Notes: generated from the sequence alone by a model not told the origin. A DNA stretch of 64,000 bases from Halomonas alkaliantarctica (GCF_029854215.1 NZ_CP122961.1:2604001-2668000); one strand, 5' to 3'; shown: positions 45,016-53,970, numbered from the stretch's first letter. Translations and numbers: made by a program.

Positions 45016-46830
45016 ATGACCTTTGATTCAAAACAGTTTTTGAGCTCGGTAAGCTCCTCGCCAGGGGTTTACCGTATGCTCGATGAGCAAAGTAATACGC
45101 TCTATGTAGGCAAAGCCAAACGCTTAAAGGCGCGCCTTGCCAGTTATTTCCGTGGGCAACTGAATACCAAAACCCAGGCCATGGTGGGACGCATCGCCGA
45201 TGTCCAGGTAACCGTCACGCGCACTGAAACTGAAGCCCTGCTGCTCGAACAGACACTGATCAAGCAGCTGCGTCCGCCCTATAATATTTTACTGCGCGAC
45301 GATAAGTCCTACCCGTTTGTCTTTGTCACTGACCGCCATCCCTACCCGGCACTTGAATATAAGCGCGCACGGCAACGCAGCAACGATGGTCGCTATTTAG
45401 GCCCCTACCCCAGCAGCGGCGCCGTACGTGAAAGCCTAGCGCTGATGCAAAAGATATTTCATATTCGCAACTGTGAGGACAGCGTTTTTGCCCACCGCTC
45501 GCGCCCCTGTTTGCAGTATCAGATACAGCGATGTAGCGCCCCCTGCGTCGACTACATCTCTGCCGAGGACTACCGGCGCGATCTCGAGCACGCAGTGATG
45601 TGCCTGGAAGGCAAAAGTGAAAGTGTTACTCAAGAATTAATGCAAGCCATGGAAGCGGCCAGCCAGGCGCTCAACTTTGAGGAGGCTGCCCGTCTTCGCG
45701 ACCAGGTTCAGCAACTACGACAGCTTCAGCAGCGGCAGTTTGTCGACACCGGAGGCGGTGATGCGGATATTTTCGCTCTCGCCCAGCGCCCCGGTGCGCT
45801 TGGCGTTTCAGTGTTAAGCGTCCGTGATGGTCGCCTGCTGGGCGCGCGCCATCACACGCCGAAAAATGGTCTGGATCTACCGCTTGAAACGCTACTTACC
45901 GAGGTGGTTAGCCAATACTATTTTGGTCAACCGCATAACGTGCCCAGCGAAGTAATTACTAGCCACCCGTTAGACGACAGCGAGCTTATCGCCGAGGCGT
46001 TGACCCAACAGGCGGGGAAACGCATTCGCGTCACCAGCCAAGTGCGCGGTCATCGCGCTCAGTGGCAACAGCTCGCCATTACTAATGCTGAACAGCAGCT
46101 AGCTTCTCAACTGGCCAATCAAACCCAGCTCACCCAGCGCTTTACCGCCCTGCAGAAAGCCCTGGGGTTAGAGGACACACCGCAACGCTTGGAGTGTTTC
46201 GACATTAGCCATAGCCACGGTGAGGCAACCGTTGCCTCCTGCGTAGTGTTTGATCATCAAGGCCCACGCAAAAGCGACTACCGCCATTTCCGCATTGAAG
46301 GAGTCGCCGCTGGTGATGACTACGCTGCCATGCAGCAGGCCCTGACACGGCGCCTTAAGCGGGTGAAGAGCGGCGAAGCAGTCGCCCCTGACATCCTGAT
46401 CGTCGATGGTGGCAAGGGTCAGCTCAATATGGCCCGTGATGTGTTTAAAGAACTCGATATCAGCGACATCATTCTATTGGGCGTCGCCAAAGGAACCACG
46501 CGTAAGGCGGGACTTGAAAGTCTGTTTGTGGAAACAGCGGACAATCCGCTGGATTTGGATCCTGCCTCCCCCGCTCTACATTTGATCCAGCACATTCGCG
46601 ACGAATCACACCGTTTCGCTATCGCTGGTCACCGCGCTCAGCGCGATAAAGCGCGGCGTACTTCAACCTTGCAGGATATTCCTGGCATTGGCCCAAAACG
46701 CCGGCGTGAGTTACTGCGATTTTTTGGCGGCCTGCAGGGCGTTCAAAAAGCTAGCCGCGATGAACTTGCCCGCGTGCCGGGCATTAATGCGTCATTAGCC
46801 GAAAGTATTTACCGGGCGCTCAACGGATAA
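45016..46830 (+). CDS. uvrC: Excinuclease ABC subunit C
   Basis: A 604-residue nuclease: GIY-YIG domain at the N terminus (SSPGVYRML, TLYVGKAK), four cysteines around NCEDSVF and QRCSAPC, UvrB-interacting UVR motif (FEEAARLRDQVQQLRQLQ, about 205-225), RNase H-like 5' nuclease domain (LECFDISHSHGE, LIVDGGKGQL) and C-terminal HhH pair. It makes both incisions in nucleotide excision repair. The conserved start is ATG at 45016. Confidence 0.96.
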   Translation: MTFDSKQFLSSVSSSPGVYRMLDEQSNTLYVGKAKRLKARLASYFRGQLNTKTQAMVGRIADVQVTVTRTETEALLLEQTLIKQLRPPYNILLRDDKSYPFVFVTDRHPYPALEYKRARQRSNDGRYLGPYPSSGAVRESLALMQKIFHIRNCEDSVFAHRSRPCLQYQIQRCSAPCVDYISAEDYRRDLEHAVMCLEGKSESVTQELMQAMEAASQALNFEEAARLRDQVQQLRQLQQRQFVDTGGGDADIFALAQRPGALGVSVLSVRDGRLLGARHHTPKNGLDLPLETLLTEVVSQYYFGQPHNVPSEVITSHPLDDSELIAEALTQQAGKRIRVTSQVRGHRAQWQQLAITNAEQQLASQLANQTQLTQRFTALQKALGLEDTPQRLECFDISHSHGEATVASCVVFDHQGPRKSDYRHFRIEGVAAGDDYAAMQQALTRRLKRVKSGEAVAPDILIVDGGKGQLNMARDVFKELDISDIILLGVAKGTTRKAGLESLFVETADNPLDLDPASPALHLIQHIRDESHRFAIAGHRAQRDKARRTSTLQDIPGIGPKRRRELLRFFGGLQGVQKASRDELARVPGINASLAESIYRALNG

Positions 46831-46926
46831 ACGCTCGTTTGGCATGGATGCCATAGGCCAAGGGGGATAGAATGACCCCCAGACATTTCAAACCCTCTGA
46901 TTTTCCGGCAAGGATCGCACCCTGCG

Positions 46927-47475
46927 ATGAATATACCTAACATACTGACACTGGCGAGAATCGCCTTTATTCCGCTGCTGGTGGTGCTGTTTTATCTACC
47001 CTTCAGTTGGAGCATGCCCCTAGCGGCTGGCTTATTTGGACTGGCTTCCATTACCGACTGGCTGGATGGCTATTTAGCGCGACGCTGGAATCAATCAACC
47101 CCCTTTGGCGCTTTTTTAGACCCGGTGGCTGACAAACTCATGGTGGTCGTCGCCCTGGCGCTGTTAATCGAGCGTTATGACACTCTGGTACTAACGCTTC
47201 CTGCGCTGGTGATTATTGGCCGTGAAATTGTCATTTCAGCGCTGAGAGAGTGGATGGCTGAAATGGGCAAACGCGGCATGGTAGCGGTTTCCTGGGTAGG
47301 TAAGCTGAAAACCACCTTGCAAATGGTATCGCTGTTAATCTTGCTGGCGCTGCCTCCGACCCATGAATTTGCGCTGCTGGGCGTGGTAGTGCTTTATACC
47401 GCCGCTCTCCTAACACTGTGGTCGATGATTCAGTACTTGAAAGCCGCTTGGCCGCATCTAAGCCGCTCAATGTAA
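46927..47475 (+). CDS. pgsA: CDP-diacylglycerol--glycerol-3-phosphate 3-phosphatidyltransferase
   Basis: A 182-residue inner-membrane enzyme with four to five helices and the CDP-alcohol phosphotransferase motif D-WLDG-YLAR, then G and two aspartates in [11 protein letters not shown]. It makes phosphatidylglycerol phosphate, the precursor of phosphatidylglycerol and cardiolipin. It follows uvrC by about 95 bp in the usual gacA-uvrC-pgsA order. Confidence 0.95.
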   Translation: MNIPNILTLARIAFIPLLVVLFYLPFSWSMPLAAGLFGLASITDWLDGYLARRWNQSTPFGAFLDPVADKLMVVVALALLIERYDTLVLTLPALVIIGREIVISALREWMAEMGKRGMVAVSWVGKLKTTLQMVSLLILLALPPTHEFALLGVVVLYTAALLTLWSMIQYLKAAWPHLSRSM

Positions 47476-47516
47476 ACTGCTGATAACTAAATAAGGAACA
47501 CGCGTTAATTCATTGA

Positions 47517-47544
47517 TTGACAACCTGACGGTGATCCGTATAAT
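47517..47544 (+). promoter_or_regulatory. Consensus promoter of the tRNA-Gly-Cys-Leu cluster
   Basis: TTGACA (47517-47522) and TATAAT (47539-47544) are both perfect sigma-70 hexamers with 16-bp spacing. A GC-rich discriminator follows (TCGCCC), as is common in stringently controlled stable-RNA promoters. tRNA-Gly begins 15 bp later. Confidence 0.88.
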
Positions 47545-47559
47545 TCGCCCTCGAGTCGA

Positions 47560-47634
47560 GCGGGAATAGCTCAGTGGTAGAGCATCGCCTTGCCAAGGCG
47601 AGGGTCGGGAGTTCGAATCTCCTTTCCCGCTCCA
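47560..47634 (+). tRNA. tRNA-Gly (GCC)
   Basis: A 75-nt tRNA with encoded CCA. The anticodon loop TTGCCAA gives GCC. It is the first in a Gly-(broken Gly)-Cys-Leu cluster after pgsA, a known integration hotspot in related genomes. Confidence 0.96.
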
Positions 47635-47653
47635 TCTTGGATGTGTGGTATTG

Positions 47654-47709
47654 AAGGCTAGGGTCGTGAGCTGGTGCGCCAGTCCGATCGAATCTCCTTT
47701 CCCGCTCCA
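47654..47709 (+). pseudogene. Broken copy of the tRNA-Gly 3' half
   Basis: TCGAATCTCCTTTCCCGCTCCAT (23 bp) at 47613-47635 is repeated exactly at 47688-47710. Upstream of the second copy AAGGCTAGGGTCGTGAG nearly repeats the first gene's anticodon-stem/variable region (two mismatches), but 16-17 extra bases containing CTGGTGCGCCAG split it. The 5' half is missing. It is a decayed duplicate or a scar of integration at the tRNA 3' end. Confidence 0.75.
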
Positions 47710-47720
47710 TAGACTTTTGA

Positions 47721-47794
47721 GGCTGGATGGCAGAGTGGTTATGCAGCGGACTGCAACTCCGTGTACGCCGGTTCGATTCCGACTCCAGCCTCCA
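47721..47794 (+). tRNA. tRNA-Cys (GCA)
   Basis: A 74-nt tRNA with encoded CCA. The anticodon loop CTGCAAC gives GCA. It lies between the broken tRNA-Gly copy and tRNA-Leu. Confidence 0.95.
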
Positions 47795-47863
47795 TCTTTG
47801 TGTAGCAGTGGTGTTTTAAGTAGCAGGAAACAGCATTGCGGTGTGATCGTTTTGTGATGTATA

Positions 47864-47950
47864 GCCCGGATGGCGAAATCGGTAGACGCAAGAGACTTAA
47901 AATCTCTCGGGGGCAACCCCGTGCCGGTTCAAGTCCGGCTCCGGGCACCA
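47864..47950 (+). tRNA. tRNA-Leu (TAA)
   Basis: An 87-nt class II tRNA with a long variable arm (CGGGGGCAACCCCGT) and encoded CCA. The anticodon loop CTTAAAA gives TAA, reading UUA/UUG. Confidence 0.96.
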
Positions 47951-48209
47951 TTATCCATTGTTTATCCTCCCCTCCAGCTTTACCCCCTTTAAACGCTTAA
48001 TCTCCTATATTGTTTTTCTTGACGCTGCGCTTTTGTGCGCTCTTTCGCCTTCCCAAACATCGCGCATACCACTGATTTATTACCCCAAAACATCGCTAAA
48101 CGCCAAGTGCCACGCTATGATGCCTGCCTTCTAACTATTTGCGCTCGGCGAAGCTAGCGACATTTAGGGTTGGTAATATTTCGGTCAGTATCAAGGGGGA
48201 GCGGGCGCT

Positions 48210-49931
48210 ATGAGCACGCCAACATCCGATGTACTTATCATTGGCGGAGGCGTCGCTGGGTTAACCCTTGCCTTGGAAGTGGCTGATCACCGGTCAGTGA
48301 CGCTGGTTCGTCCTGCGCAAGACGACCAAGGCGCCAGCCGTTGGGCTCAAGGTGGCATTGCCGCCGTGCTCTCGCCGGATGACGACCTCGATGCCCATAT
48401 CAATGACACCTTGGTTGCTGGCGATGGGCTATGCGATATCGAGGCCGTTCGCTTTACCGTTACCAATGGCCCCGCTGCTATCCAGTGGCTGATTGATAAG
48501 GGCGTTCCCTTTACACCCGAGCACGACCCTGCCGCACGCTACCCGTATCACCTAACCCGAGAAGGCGGCCATAACGCACGGCGGATTATCCACGCCGATG
48601 ACGCCACCGGCCGTGCTGTAGTGGACACGCTATTAAACAGCGTTGCCCAGCATCCCAACATAACCCAACGCAACGATCTAACCGTGGTTGGCTTGTTACA
48701 GGATGCCCACGGCGCCTGCCACGGTGCCTATGGCAGCGATACTAACCACCAGTGGCACTCCCTTACTGCGCGCTACACCGTATTAGCCACTGGTGGCGCA
48801 AGCGGCCTTTACCTTCACACCACCACGCCTGCCCCTAGCAGCGGCGAAGGCATGATGATGGCCGCAGAGCTGGGTGCTCGGTTAATGAATCTTGAGTTTC
48901 AACAGTTTCACCCCACCTGCCTATTTGATCCCGCAGGTCCGGCGTTTTTGATTAGTGAGGCGGTTCGCGGCGAAGGCGGACACCTGCTCAATGAGGCGGG
49001 AGAGCGTTTTATGCTGGCGCTGGATAAGCGCGCCGAGCTAGCCCCTAGGGATGTCGTCGCCCGCGCCATTGATGCTGAAATACAGCGCAGCTCTCTGGGC
49101 CATGTGTGGCTGGACATTCGCCATTTAGGTGAAAAGGCGATTCACCATCACTTCCCCACTATTCTGGCGCACTGCGCCTCCCGTGGAATTGATATCACTC
49201 AGCAGGCTATTCCCGTGGTGCCTGCCGCCCACTACAGCTGCGGCGGTGTCGCCACCAACCTACAAGGCGCCACCGACGTTACCAACCTCTATGCCATCGG
49301 TGAAACCGCCTGCACGGGGCTGCATGGCGCCAACCGCATGGCCAGCAACTCACTCTTAGAGTGTTTGGTATTTGCCCGCAGCTGTGCACAGGCGCTGTTA
49401 GCCGACGAGAGACCACACGGCCTAACGACCAGCGGTAGCGAATTTCAGCCCCCGACCCAGACTCCAGCAGCCGCCTTCTCTAAAGCAGTGCTCAGCGATA
49501 TACGCCAACAAATGCGCACCACCATGAGCCAGCATGTTTCCATTGTACGCAGCGCTACCGGGCTAAGCACTGCTCTGGAGAACTTGAAGACACTGCTGAC
49601 ACTGCTAAACAGTGTGGAAGAGACTCGGGGGGCTCTGGCAGCCTCGGAAGGGAAGCGCTTACACCAAACTCTACAGTTAGCTGTATTGACCGTTATCGCC
49701 GCTCAGCGGCGCCATGAGTCGCGCGGGCTGCATTACTCCACCGATTGGCCCCACCAACTGCCTAAAGCCATTGCCTCTTCGCTTTCGATAAATGATTTAA
49801 CCGACGCGCTAGAAAAAAAACCGTTAGTGGCCAGGGCTATGGAACAACTGCCTTACTTCACGCAGGCTTTCTTGAGGCGCACTATCAGGACAGAGCCAAA
49901 CCCGCTGCTTACCCACATAAAGCCCTACTAA
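48210..49931 (+). CDS. nadB: L-aspartate oxidase
   Basis: A 573-residue flavoprotein: N-terminal FAD motif IIGGGVAGLTLALE, SRWAQGGIAAV, TREGGHNARRI, HPTCLF and the active-site region AAHYSCGGVATN, then the C-terminal helical domain. It oxidises aspartate to iminoaspartate, the first step of NAD synthesis. GGGGAG precedes the ATG. Its last 108 bp overlap the convergent cptA gene. An eight-A run at 49812-49819 is read through in frame. Confidence 0.95.
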   Translation: MSTPTSDVLIIGGGVAGLTLALEVADHRSVTLVRPAQDDQGASRWAQGGIAAVLSPDDDLDAHINDTLVAGDGLCDIEAVRFTVTNGPAAIQWLIDKGVPFTPEHDPAARYPYHLTREGGHNARRIIHADDATGRAVVDTLLNSVAQHPNITQRNDLTVVGLLQDAHGACHGAYGSDTNHQWHSLTARYTVLATGGASGLYLHTTTPAPSSGEGMMMAAELGARLMNLEFQQFHPTCLFDPAGPAFLISEAVRGEGGHLLNEAGERFMLALDKRAELAPRDVVARAIDAEIQRSSLGHVWLDIRHLGEKAIHHHFPTILAHCASRGIDITQQAIPVVPAAHYSCGGVATNLQGATDVTNLYAIGETACTGLHGANRMASNSLLECLVFARSCAQALLADERPHGLTTSGSEFQPPTQTPAAAFSKAVLSDIRQQMRTTMSQHVSIVRSATGLSTALENLKTLLTLLNSVEETRGALAASEGKRLHQTLQLAVLTVIAAQRRHESRGLHYSTDWPHQLPKAIASSLSINDLTDALEKKPLVARAMEQLPYFTQAFLRRTIRTEPNPLLTHIKPY

Positions 49932-50252
49932 CCAGGGCCCTAAATAATCACAGCGCACCTGATGTGCTTCACCAAGCATCTCGCCTTGTATGAGAGCGGC
50001 CGCTGTTGGCTGGAGTTCGCGCAGCCAACGACCTTGAACGTGTGACGCCGTCAAGGTCAGCGAGAGCACGCCTTTGGGTTGATGAAGATAGCCGCGCCAC
50101 ATAACGGCACCGCCTAATACAGCTATCGCAACAGCTGCGGGGGCTCCCACGACCCAATAGCTTAGCGCCACTACCCCTACAAACAACCCACATTGGGCTA
50201 GCAGCCAAAATCTAGAGGGTACGATAGGCAGAATTATCGGTGGTTTCAGCAT
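49824..50252 (-). CDS. YgfX/CptA-like membrane protein
   Basis: A 142-residue protein with two adjacent membrane helices near the N terminus (about 14-55) and a soluble C-terminal part with WLRELQP and YLGPWLVGLYV, as in the YgfX family. The E. coli member (CptA) was described as a toxin affecting MreB and FtsZ and as a partner of the YgfY/SdhE protein. It overlaps sdhE by about 40 bp at its start and nadB by 108 bp at its end. ATG at 50252 is chosen over a TTG at 50258. Confidence 0.8.
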   Translation of the reverse strand: MLKPPIILPIVPSRFWLLAQCGLFVGVVALSYWVVGAPAAVAIAVLGGAVMWRGYLHQPKGVLSLTLTASHVQGRWLRELQPTAAALIQGEMLGEAHQVRCDYLGPWLVGLYVGKQRVWLCPDSAPQESLREVRQLFHSPGH

Positions 50253-50505
50253 GTTCAACGATCATTTGTACGATACGGCGCTGGCCAGCCTCCTCGGGCC
50301 ACTCGCGGTGCATCAGCCAGACAAACAGATCCTGATCCTCACCTTCAATAAGTTGCTGGTAGGCCAGTTGATCCGCTTCGCTGAGATGGTCAAAACGCTG
50401 TTCAAGAAATGGGATAAGCAGCAGATCAAGCTCCCACATGCCGCGCCGGGAGTGCCAGTAAAGCCGTTTGCGCAAAATGGCCGCTGGGGAATTGTCGTCG
50501 TTCAA
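50212..50505 (-). CDS. sdhE: FAD assembly factor SdhE (YgfY)
   Basis: A 97-residue protein with the signature SRRGMWELDLLLIPF (the RGxxE motif) and the C-terminal LFVWLMHREWP. SdhE attaches FAD covalently to succinate dehydrogenase and fumarate reductase. The start is taken as TTG 50505, nine bases after GGAG; the frame continues to 50577 but that part is unrelated. It overlaps ygfX, the usual pair, and is divergent from ihfB. Confidence 0.9.
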   Translation of the reverse strand: MNDDNSPAAILRKRLYWHSRRGMWELDLLLIPFLEQRFDHLSEADQLAYQQLIEGEDQDLFVWLMHREWPEEAGQRRIVQMIVEHAETTDNSAYRTL

Positions 50506-50605
50506 CGTCAGCCGCTCCGATCTAAGAAATGAACACCCAGTATACCTAAGCTGTGGGGTCGCGCCAGAGCGCTCCATCGCCTATGCTGTTAATGAGTCTA
50601 GAACC

Positions 50606-50651
50606 TTGTTTTATCTGAATTGTTTTATACTGAATTGCGCAGTATGCTGAA
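50606..50651. repeat. Three direct repeats in the ihfB leader
   Basis: TTGTTTTATCTGAA (50606-50619), TTGTTTTATACTGAA (50620-50634) and a diverged TTGCGCAGTATGCTGAA (50635-50651) are tandem. They overlap the probable promoter (TATACT at about 50626-50631) between sdhE and ihfB. Function unknown. Confidence 0.5.
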
Positions 50652-50711
50652 TTTGATGTTAGTGAGGTCGAGAGCGCGTCACGGCCTTCAATGTTTGCAG
50701 GGAGCCAACCG

Positions 50712-51008
50712 ATGACTAAATCAGAATTAATCGAACAAATTGCGATGCGTCAGCCGGAGTTGTCCGCCAAAGATGTTGAAACGGCGGTGCGTATTATCCT
50801 GGACGATATGACGGATTCTCTTTCTAGCGGTGGTCGCGTTGAGATCCGTGGTTTTGGCAGTTTTTCACTGCACTACCGGGAGCCGCGGGTAGGGCGCAAT
50901 CCAAAAACAGGCGACGCAGTTGATCTGGAAGGCAAGTATGTGCCGCACTTCAAGCCTGGTAAGGAGCTACGCGAGCAGGTAGACGCTAGTCGAGCACTCG
51001 GCTACTAA
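50712..51008 (+). CDS. ihfB: Integration host factor subunit beta
   Basis: A 98-residue HU-family DNA-bending protein starting [11 protein letters not shown], with the beta-arm motif [20 protein letters not shown] containing the intercalating proline region. With IhfA it bends DNA sharply. GGGAG precedes the ATG. In enterobacteria rpsA lies upstream; here sdhE is divergent instead. lapA and lapB follow. Confidence 0.96.
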   Translation: MTKSELIEQIAMRQPELSAKDVETAVRIILDDMTDSLSSGGRVEIRGFGSFSLHYREPRVGRNPKTGDAVDLEGKYVPHFKPGKELREQVDASRALGY

Positions 51009-51097
51009 AACGCGACTATTAATTTCTGCGGGATGACGTCGCCGCTCGAGTCGTACACAATAGCGCTACCGTGAACGTCACAGACTAGGAAACTCAC

Positions 51098-51403
51098 ATG
51101 CGTTGGATCAAAGGGCTGATTTTAGCCGTTATTTTGCTGATAGTAGTGCTGGTAGGTATTCTGTTTGCTGTTAATAATCAGCAAACCGTTGCCTTAAACC
51201 TTATTTGGCTGGAGCTACCAGCGGTATCGCTCTCTGTTTGGCTGCTCGCAACATTGGTGTTTGGCGTCTTACTGGGCATGCTCGCCATGCTAGGCGTCTA
51301 CGTGCGATTAAAGGCAACCCTGGCCCGCAGTGAGCGACACAATAAGCAGCAGCGTAAAGAGCTCGATAACCTGCGCACCCGGGAGTTTAAGGAACTGGCA
51401 TAA
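51098..51403 (+). CDS. lapA: Lipopolysaccharide assembly protein A domain protein
   Basis: A 101-residue protein with two membrane helices (about 5-25 and 42-65) and a basic cytoplasmic coiled-coil tail (SERHNKQQRKELDNLRTREF). NNQQTVALNLIWLELPAVSL is the LapA-domain pattern. It works with LapB in regulating LPS synthesis. Its TAA is immediately followed by the lapB ATG. Confidence 0.92.
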   Translation: MRWIKGLILAVILLIVVLVGILFAVNNQQTVALNLIWLELPAVSLSVWLLATLVFGVLLGMLAMLGVYVRLKATLARSERHNKQQRKELDNLRTREFKELA

Positions 51404-52609
51404 ATGCTGGATGTCGCGCTGCTAAGCGTACTGTTGGTCGCCATTGCCATTGGTTACGGGTTAGGTTATCACCAAGCCGGACGCCGCCGACATCGCTCCC
51501 AGCCGCCCGCGACCTCGTCCCAGGCGCTCTCCCGGGATTACTTTGTCGGGCTTAACTACCTGCTTAATGAGCAGCCCGACGAAGCGATTAATACGTTTAT
51601 CAGCGTGCTTGCAGTCAACAGCGACACGGTTCATACCCATATCGCCCTCGGCAAACTGTTTCGCGCGCGCGGCGAGGCCGATAAAGCGGTTAGTATTCAC
51701 CAAAATCTGCTAGCACGACCCTCTCTTTCCCAGCACACCAACGAACAAATCCAGCTAGAGCTTGCCCGGGACTTTATGGCCCTCGGTGTTCATGATCGCG
51801 CACAGCGGCTACTCGATACGCTGTTGGAACACAGCAGAGATGATGATCACCGCTATGCGGCTAAACAGCTGCTCATTGATTTATTAGAGCGCGAAAAAGC
51901 GTGGCAGCAAGCCCTCGACGTTATCCAACCACTGCTTAAACAGTATCCTAAGATGCGTCGCCCCGCTGCTCACTGGCTATGCGAGCTGGCGTTGGAGGAA
52001 ATCAGCCAAGCCAGTCGACCACTGGCGAAAAAGCACCTCAAAAAAGCCCTACAGTTGGATGAAAAATGCGTTCGCGCCACCCTGCTGCTGGCTGAATTAG
52101 AAATGGACAACGGACACTATGCCCGCGCTATTGAGCAATTAGACAACATCCCAGGGCAAGAGCTAGCGCATATTCCCACTATGCTTCCTGCCCTCAAGCA
52201 CGCCTATTTGCGCAAAAACGACGAAGCGGGTTACGAAGCCCATCTATATCGGCTACTTGAGCAAGCGCCTTACACCAGTACTATTATTGCCCTGGGCCAG
52301 CTCGTTCATCAGCGTGACGGTGTCGACAAAGCAATTGAGTTGATCGGAGAACGTCTGCGCGCCGTGCCGAGCTTAGGCGGGCTGGATTATTTGATCGATC
52401 TGTATATTGAAAGCCAGCGGCTTGGTGGAAAACCTTCCCCGGATACGCGTCTGCTACTGCTAAAACATCATACCGATGCGCTGCTGCTTAACCGTACGCG
52501 TCATCGCTGCCAACGCTGTGGTTTTGCCAGCGACGCGTTACAGTGGCAGTGCCCCAGTTGCCGCTTCTGGGGCACGATCAAGCCGGTCATTGGCGTCGAG
52601 GGCGAATAG
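51404..52609 (+). CDS. lapB: LPS assembly protein B (YciM)
   Basis: A 401-residue protein: N-terminal membrane anchor, about nine TPR repeats (45-350), and a C-terminal rubredoxin-type metal site CQRCG plus CPSCRFWG. LapB presents LpxC to FtsH for degradation and thereby balances LPS and phospholipid synthesis. It abuts lapA with no gap and is convergent with pyrF. Confidence 0.95.
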   Translation: MLDVALLSVLLVAIAIGYGLGYHQAGRRRHRSQPPATSSQALSRDYFVGLNYLLNEQPDEAINTFISVLAVNSDTVHTHIALGKLFRARGEADKAVSIHQNLLARPSLSQHTNEQIQLELARDFMALGVHDRAQRLLDTLLEHSRDDDHRYAAKQLLIDLLEREKAWQQALDVIQPLLKQYPKMRRPAAHWLCELALEEISQASRPLAKKHLKKALQLDEKCVRATLLLAELEMDNGHYARAIEQLDNIPGQELAHIPTMLPALKHAYLRKNDEAGYEAHLYRLLEQAPYTSTIIALGQLVHQRDGVDKAIELIGERLRAVPSLGGLDYLIDLYIESQRLGGKPSPDTRLLLLKHHTDALLLNRTRHRCQRCGFASDALQWQCPSCRFWGTIKPVIGVEGE

Positions 52610-52628
52610 TTTCGCCAAGCAGAGGTAT

Positions 52629-53330
52629 TCAGCGAGCCTCTAATTCCGCCTCAATCGCCTCAAGCGCTACCATGGGGTCGACAGCCTGGGTGACGGGGCG
52701 ACCGATGACCAGGTGGCTACTTCCTGCCGCAATGGCCTCGCTGGGGCTCATCGTTCGCTGCTGGTCATTAGCGACTGCAAAGCTTGGCCGAATACCGGGG
52801 GTCACTTTTAAGAAAGACTCACCGCAAAGCGTTTTGATCCGCGCAGACTCCTGGGCCGAGCAGACCACCCCTTGCAAACCACTCTGCTTCGCCAGCAGCG
52901 CTAAGTGCTCTACGTGCTCGGCCAGCGGGGCCTTGATACCTAACTCTGCCAAGTCCTCGGCCTGCATACTGGTCAATACGGTAACGGCGATTAAGTGAGT
53001 CGTTAGGCCGTGTTGATCCAAACGTTGCACAGCTGCCTCCATCATCCGGCGCCCGCCGCTGGCATGTACGTTGACCATCCACACACCCTGCTCCGCCGCC
53101 GCCTGCACTGCGCTGGCTACGGTGTTGGGAATATCGTGAAATTTAAGATCCAGAAATACTTCAAACCCACGCCCATGCAGTGCCTCAAGTACCGCGGGGC
53201 CGCTGCGGGTAAACAGCTCTTTACCTACTTTCACACGGCAGCGGGCGGGATCCAACTGATCAGCCATGCACAGCGCGGCGTCTAGCGACGGGTAATCAAG
53301 GGCAATAATAATCGGGGAATCGATGGCCAC
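52629..53330 (-). CDS. pyrF: Orotidine 5'-phosphate decarboxylase
   Basis: A 233-residue TIM barrel with [16 protein letters not shown] and the catalytic signature [10 protein letters not shown], and a C-terminal IGRPVTQ phosphate loop. It makes UMP from OMP. The start is GTG at 53330. In enterobacteria pyrF follows lapB in the same direction; here it is on the opposite strand. Confidence 0.95.
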   Translation of the reverse strand: MAIDSPIIIALDYPSLDAALCMADQLDPARCRVKVGKELFTRSGPAVLEALHGRGFEVFLDLKFHDIPNTVASAVQAAAEQGVWMVNVHASGGRRMMEAAVQRLDQHGLTTHLIAVTVLTSMQAEDLAELGIKAPLAEHVEHLALLAKQSGLQGVVCSAQESARIKTLCGESFLKVTPGIRPSFAVANDQQRTMSPSEAIAAGSSHLVIGRPVTQAVDPMVALEAIEAELEAR

Positions 53331-53449
53331 AACGTTACTCCAAATACGTTTTGGTCATTATATCAGCCTCTCCCTACTCCTCGCGCCCCCCGCATGCGAG
53401 CTGCATGTAAGCCATTTGCCATATATCCGTCGTTAAAAACTTACAACTG

Positions 53450-53467
53450 CTGTCATAAATCTCTTAC
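53450..53467 (+). promoter_or_regulatory. PHO-box-like site upstream of the secreted HhH gene
   Basis: CTGTCATAAATCTCTTAC matches the 18-base PhoB consensus CTGTCATAAATCTGTCAC at 16 positions: two 7-base repeats with a 4-base gap. A further degenerate repeat, CTTACAA, sits 10 bases upstream. It lies 142 bp before the HhH start codon. Confidence 0.55.
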
Positions 53468-53609
53468 AGAAACACGTTTTCAATAAAGCTAAGTTAGTAA
53501 TGCATTGGCGATTATCTTGCTCATTATTAACTCGGGCACTTGTAAAAACTCTACGCAACACCGCCTGTGCAATCCAAGTAACCTAACGTTATTAAAAGGA
53601 TCATTGCAG

Positions 53610-53891
53610 ATGAACATGACACTTAAAGGGATATTGGCCGCACTACTGTTTAGCATAAGCTTAGGATTTTCCAGTGGCGTGCTGGCCCAAGAAGTAGCCC
53701 CGATTAACGTCAACACTGCCGATGCGGAACTGCTAGCCGAACTACCGGGGATTGGCCCCAGCCGAGCCGACGCAATCATTGAAGAGCGCGAAACCAATGG
53801 CGCCTTTGAAAGCGCTGAAGAACTTGAGCGCGTCAATGGCATTGGGCCTGCCACCGTTGACCGCATGCGCGATCAAGTGATATTTGAATAG
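53610..53891 (+). CDS. Secreted helix-hairpin-helix protein (ComEA-like)
   Basis: A 93-residue protein with a signal peptide (MNMTLKGILAALLFSISLGF, cleavage near VLAQE) and a ComEA-type double helix-hairpin-helix: INVNTADAELLAELPGIGPS and VNGIGPATVDRMR. Such proteins bind DNA in the periplasm; ComEA ratchets incoming DNA during transformation. AAGGATC precedes the start. A possible PHO box lies upstream. A role in DNA uptake is suggested by the fold and export, not proved. Confidence 0.85.
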   Translation: MNMTLKGILAALLFSISLGFSSGVLAQEVAPINVNTADAELLAELPGIGPSRADAIIEERETNGAFESAEELERVNGIGPATVDRMRDQVIFE

Positions 53892-53923
53892 CCTCATTGG
53901 AAAACGCTTCTTTCGGTAATCGC

Positions 53924-53959
53924 CACAATGCCCGGTGTGTATAAGCACCAGGCATTGTG
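53924..53959. terminator. Long hairpin between the HhH gene and prpD
   Basis: CACAATGCC...GGTG pairs with CACC...GGCATTGTG (13 pairs, one C-A mismatch) around an 8-nt loop, midway between two convergent stop codons. T runs are absent, but position and strength suit a bidirectional terminator. Confidence 0.65.
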
Positions 53960-53970
53960 TAAAGCGCGCT

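Noticed and set aside
49812..49819. Eight-A run in nadB as a frameshift or pseudogene sign
   Set aside because: The reading frame continues to a normal NadB C terminus.
53450..53469. LexA box (CTGT...ACAG) upstream of the HhH gene
   Set aside because: The half-sites are 12 bases apart instead of 8; the PhoB layout fits better.
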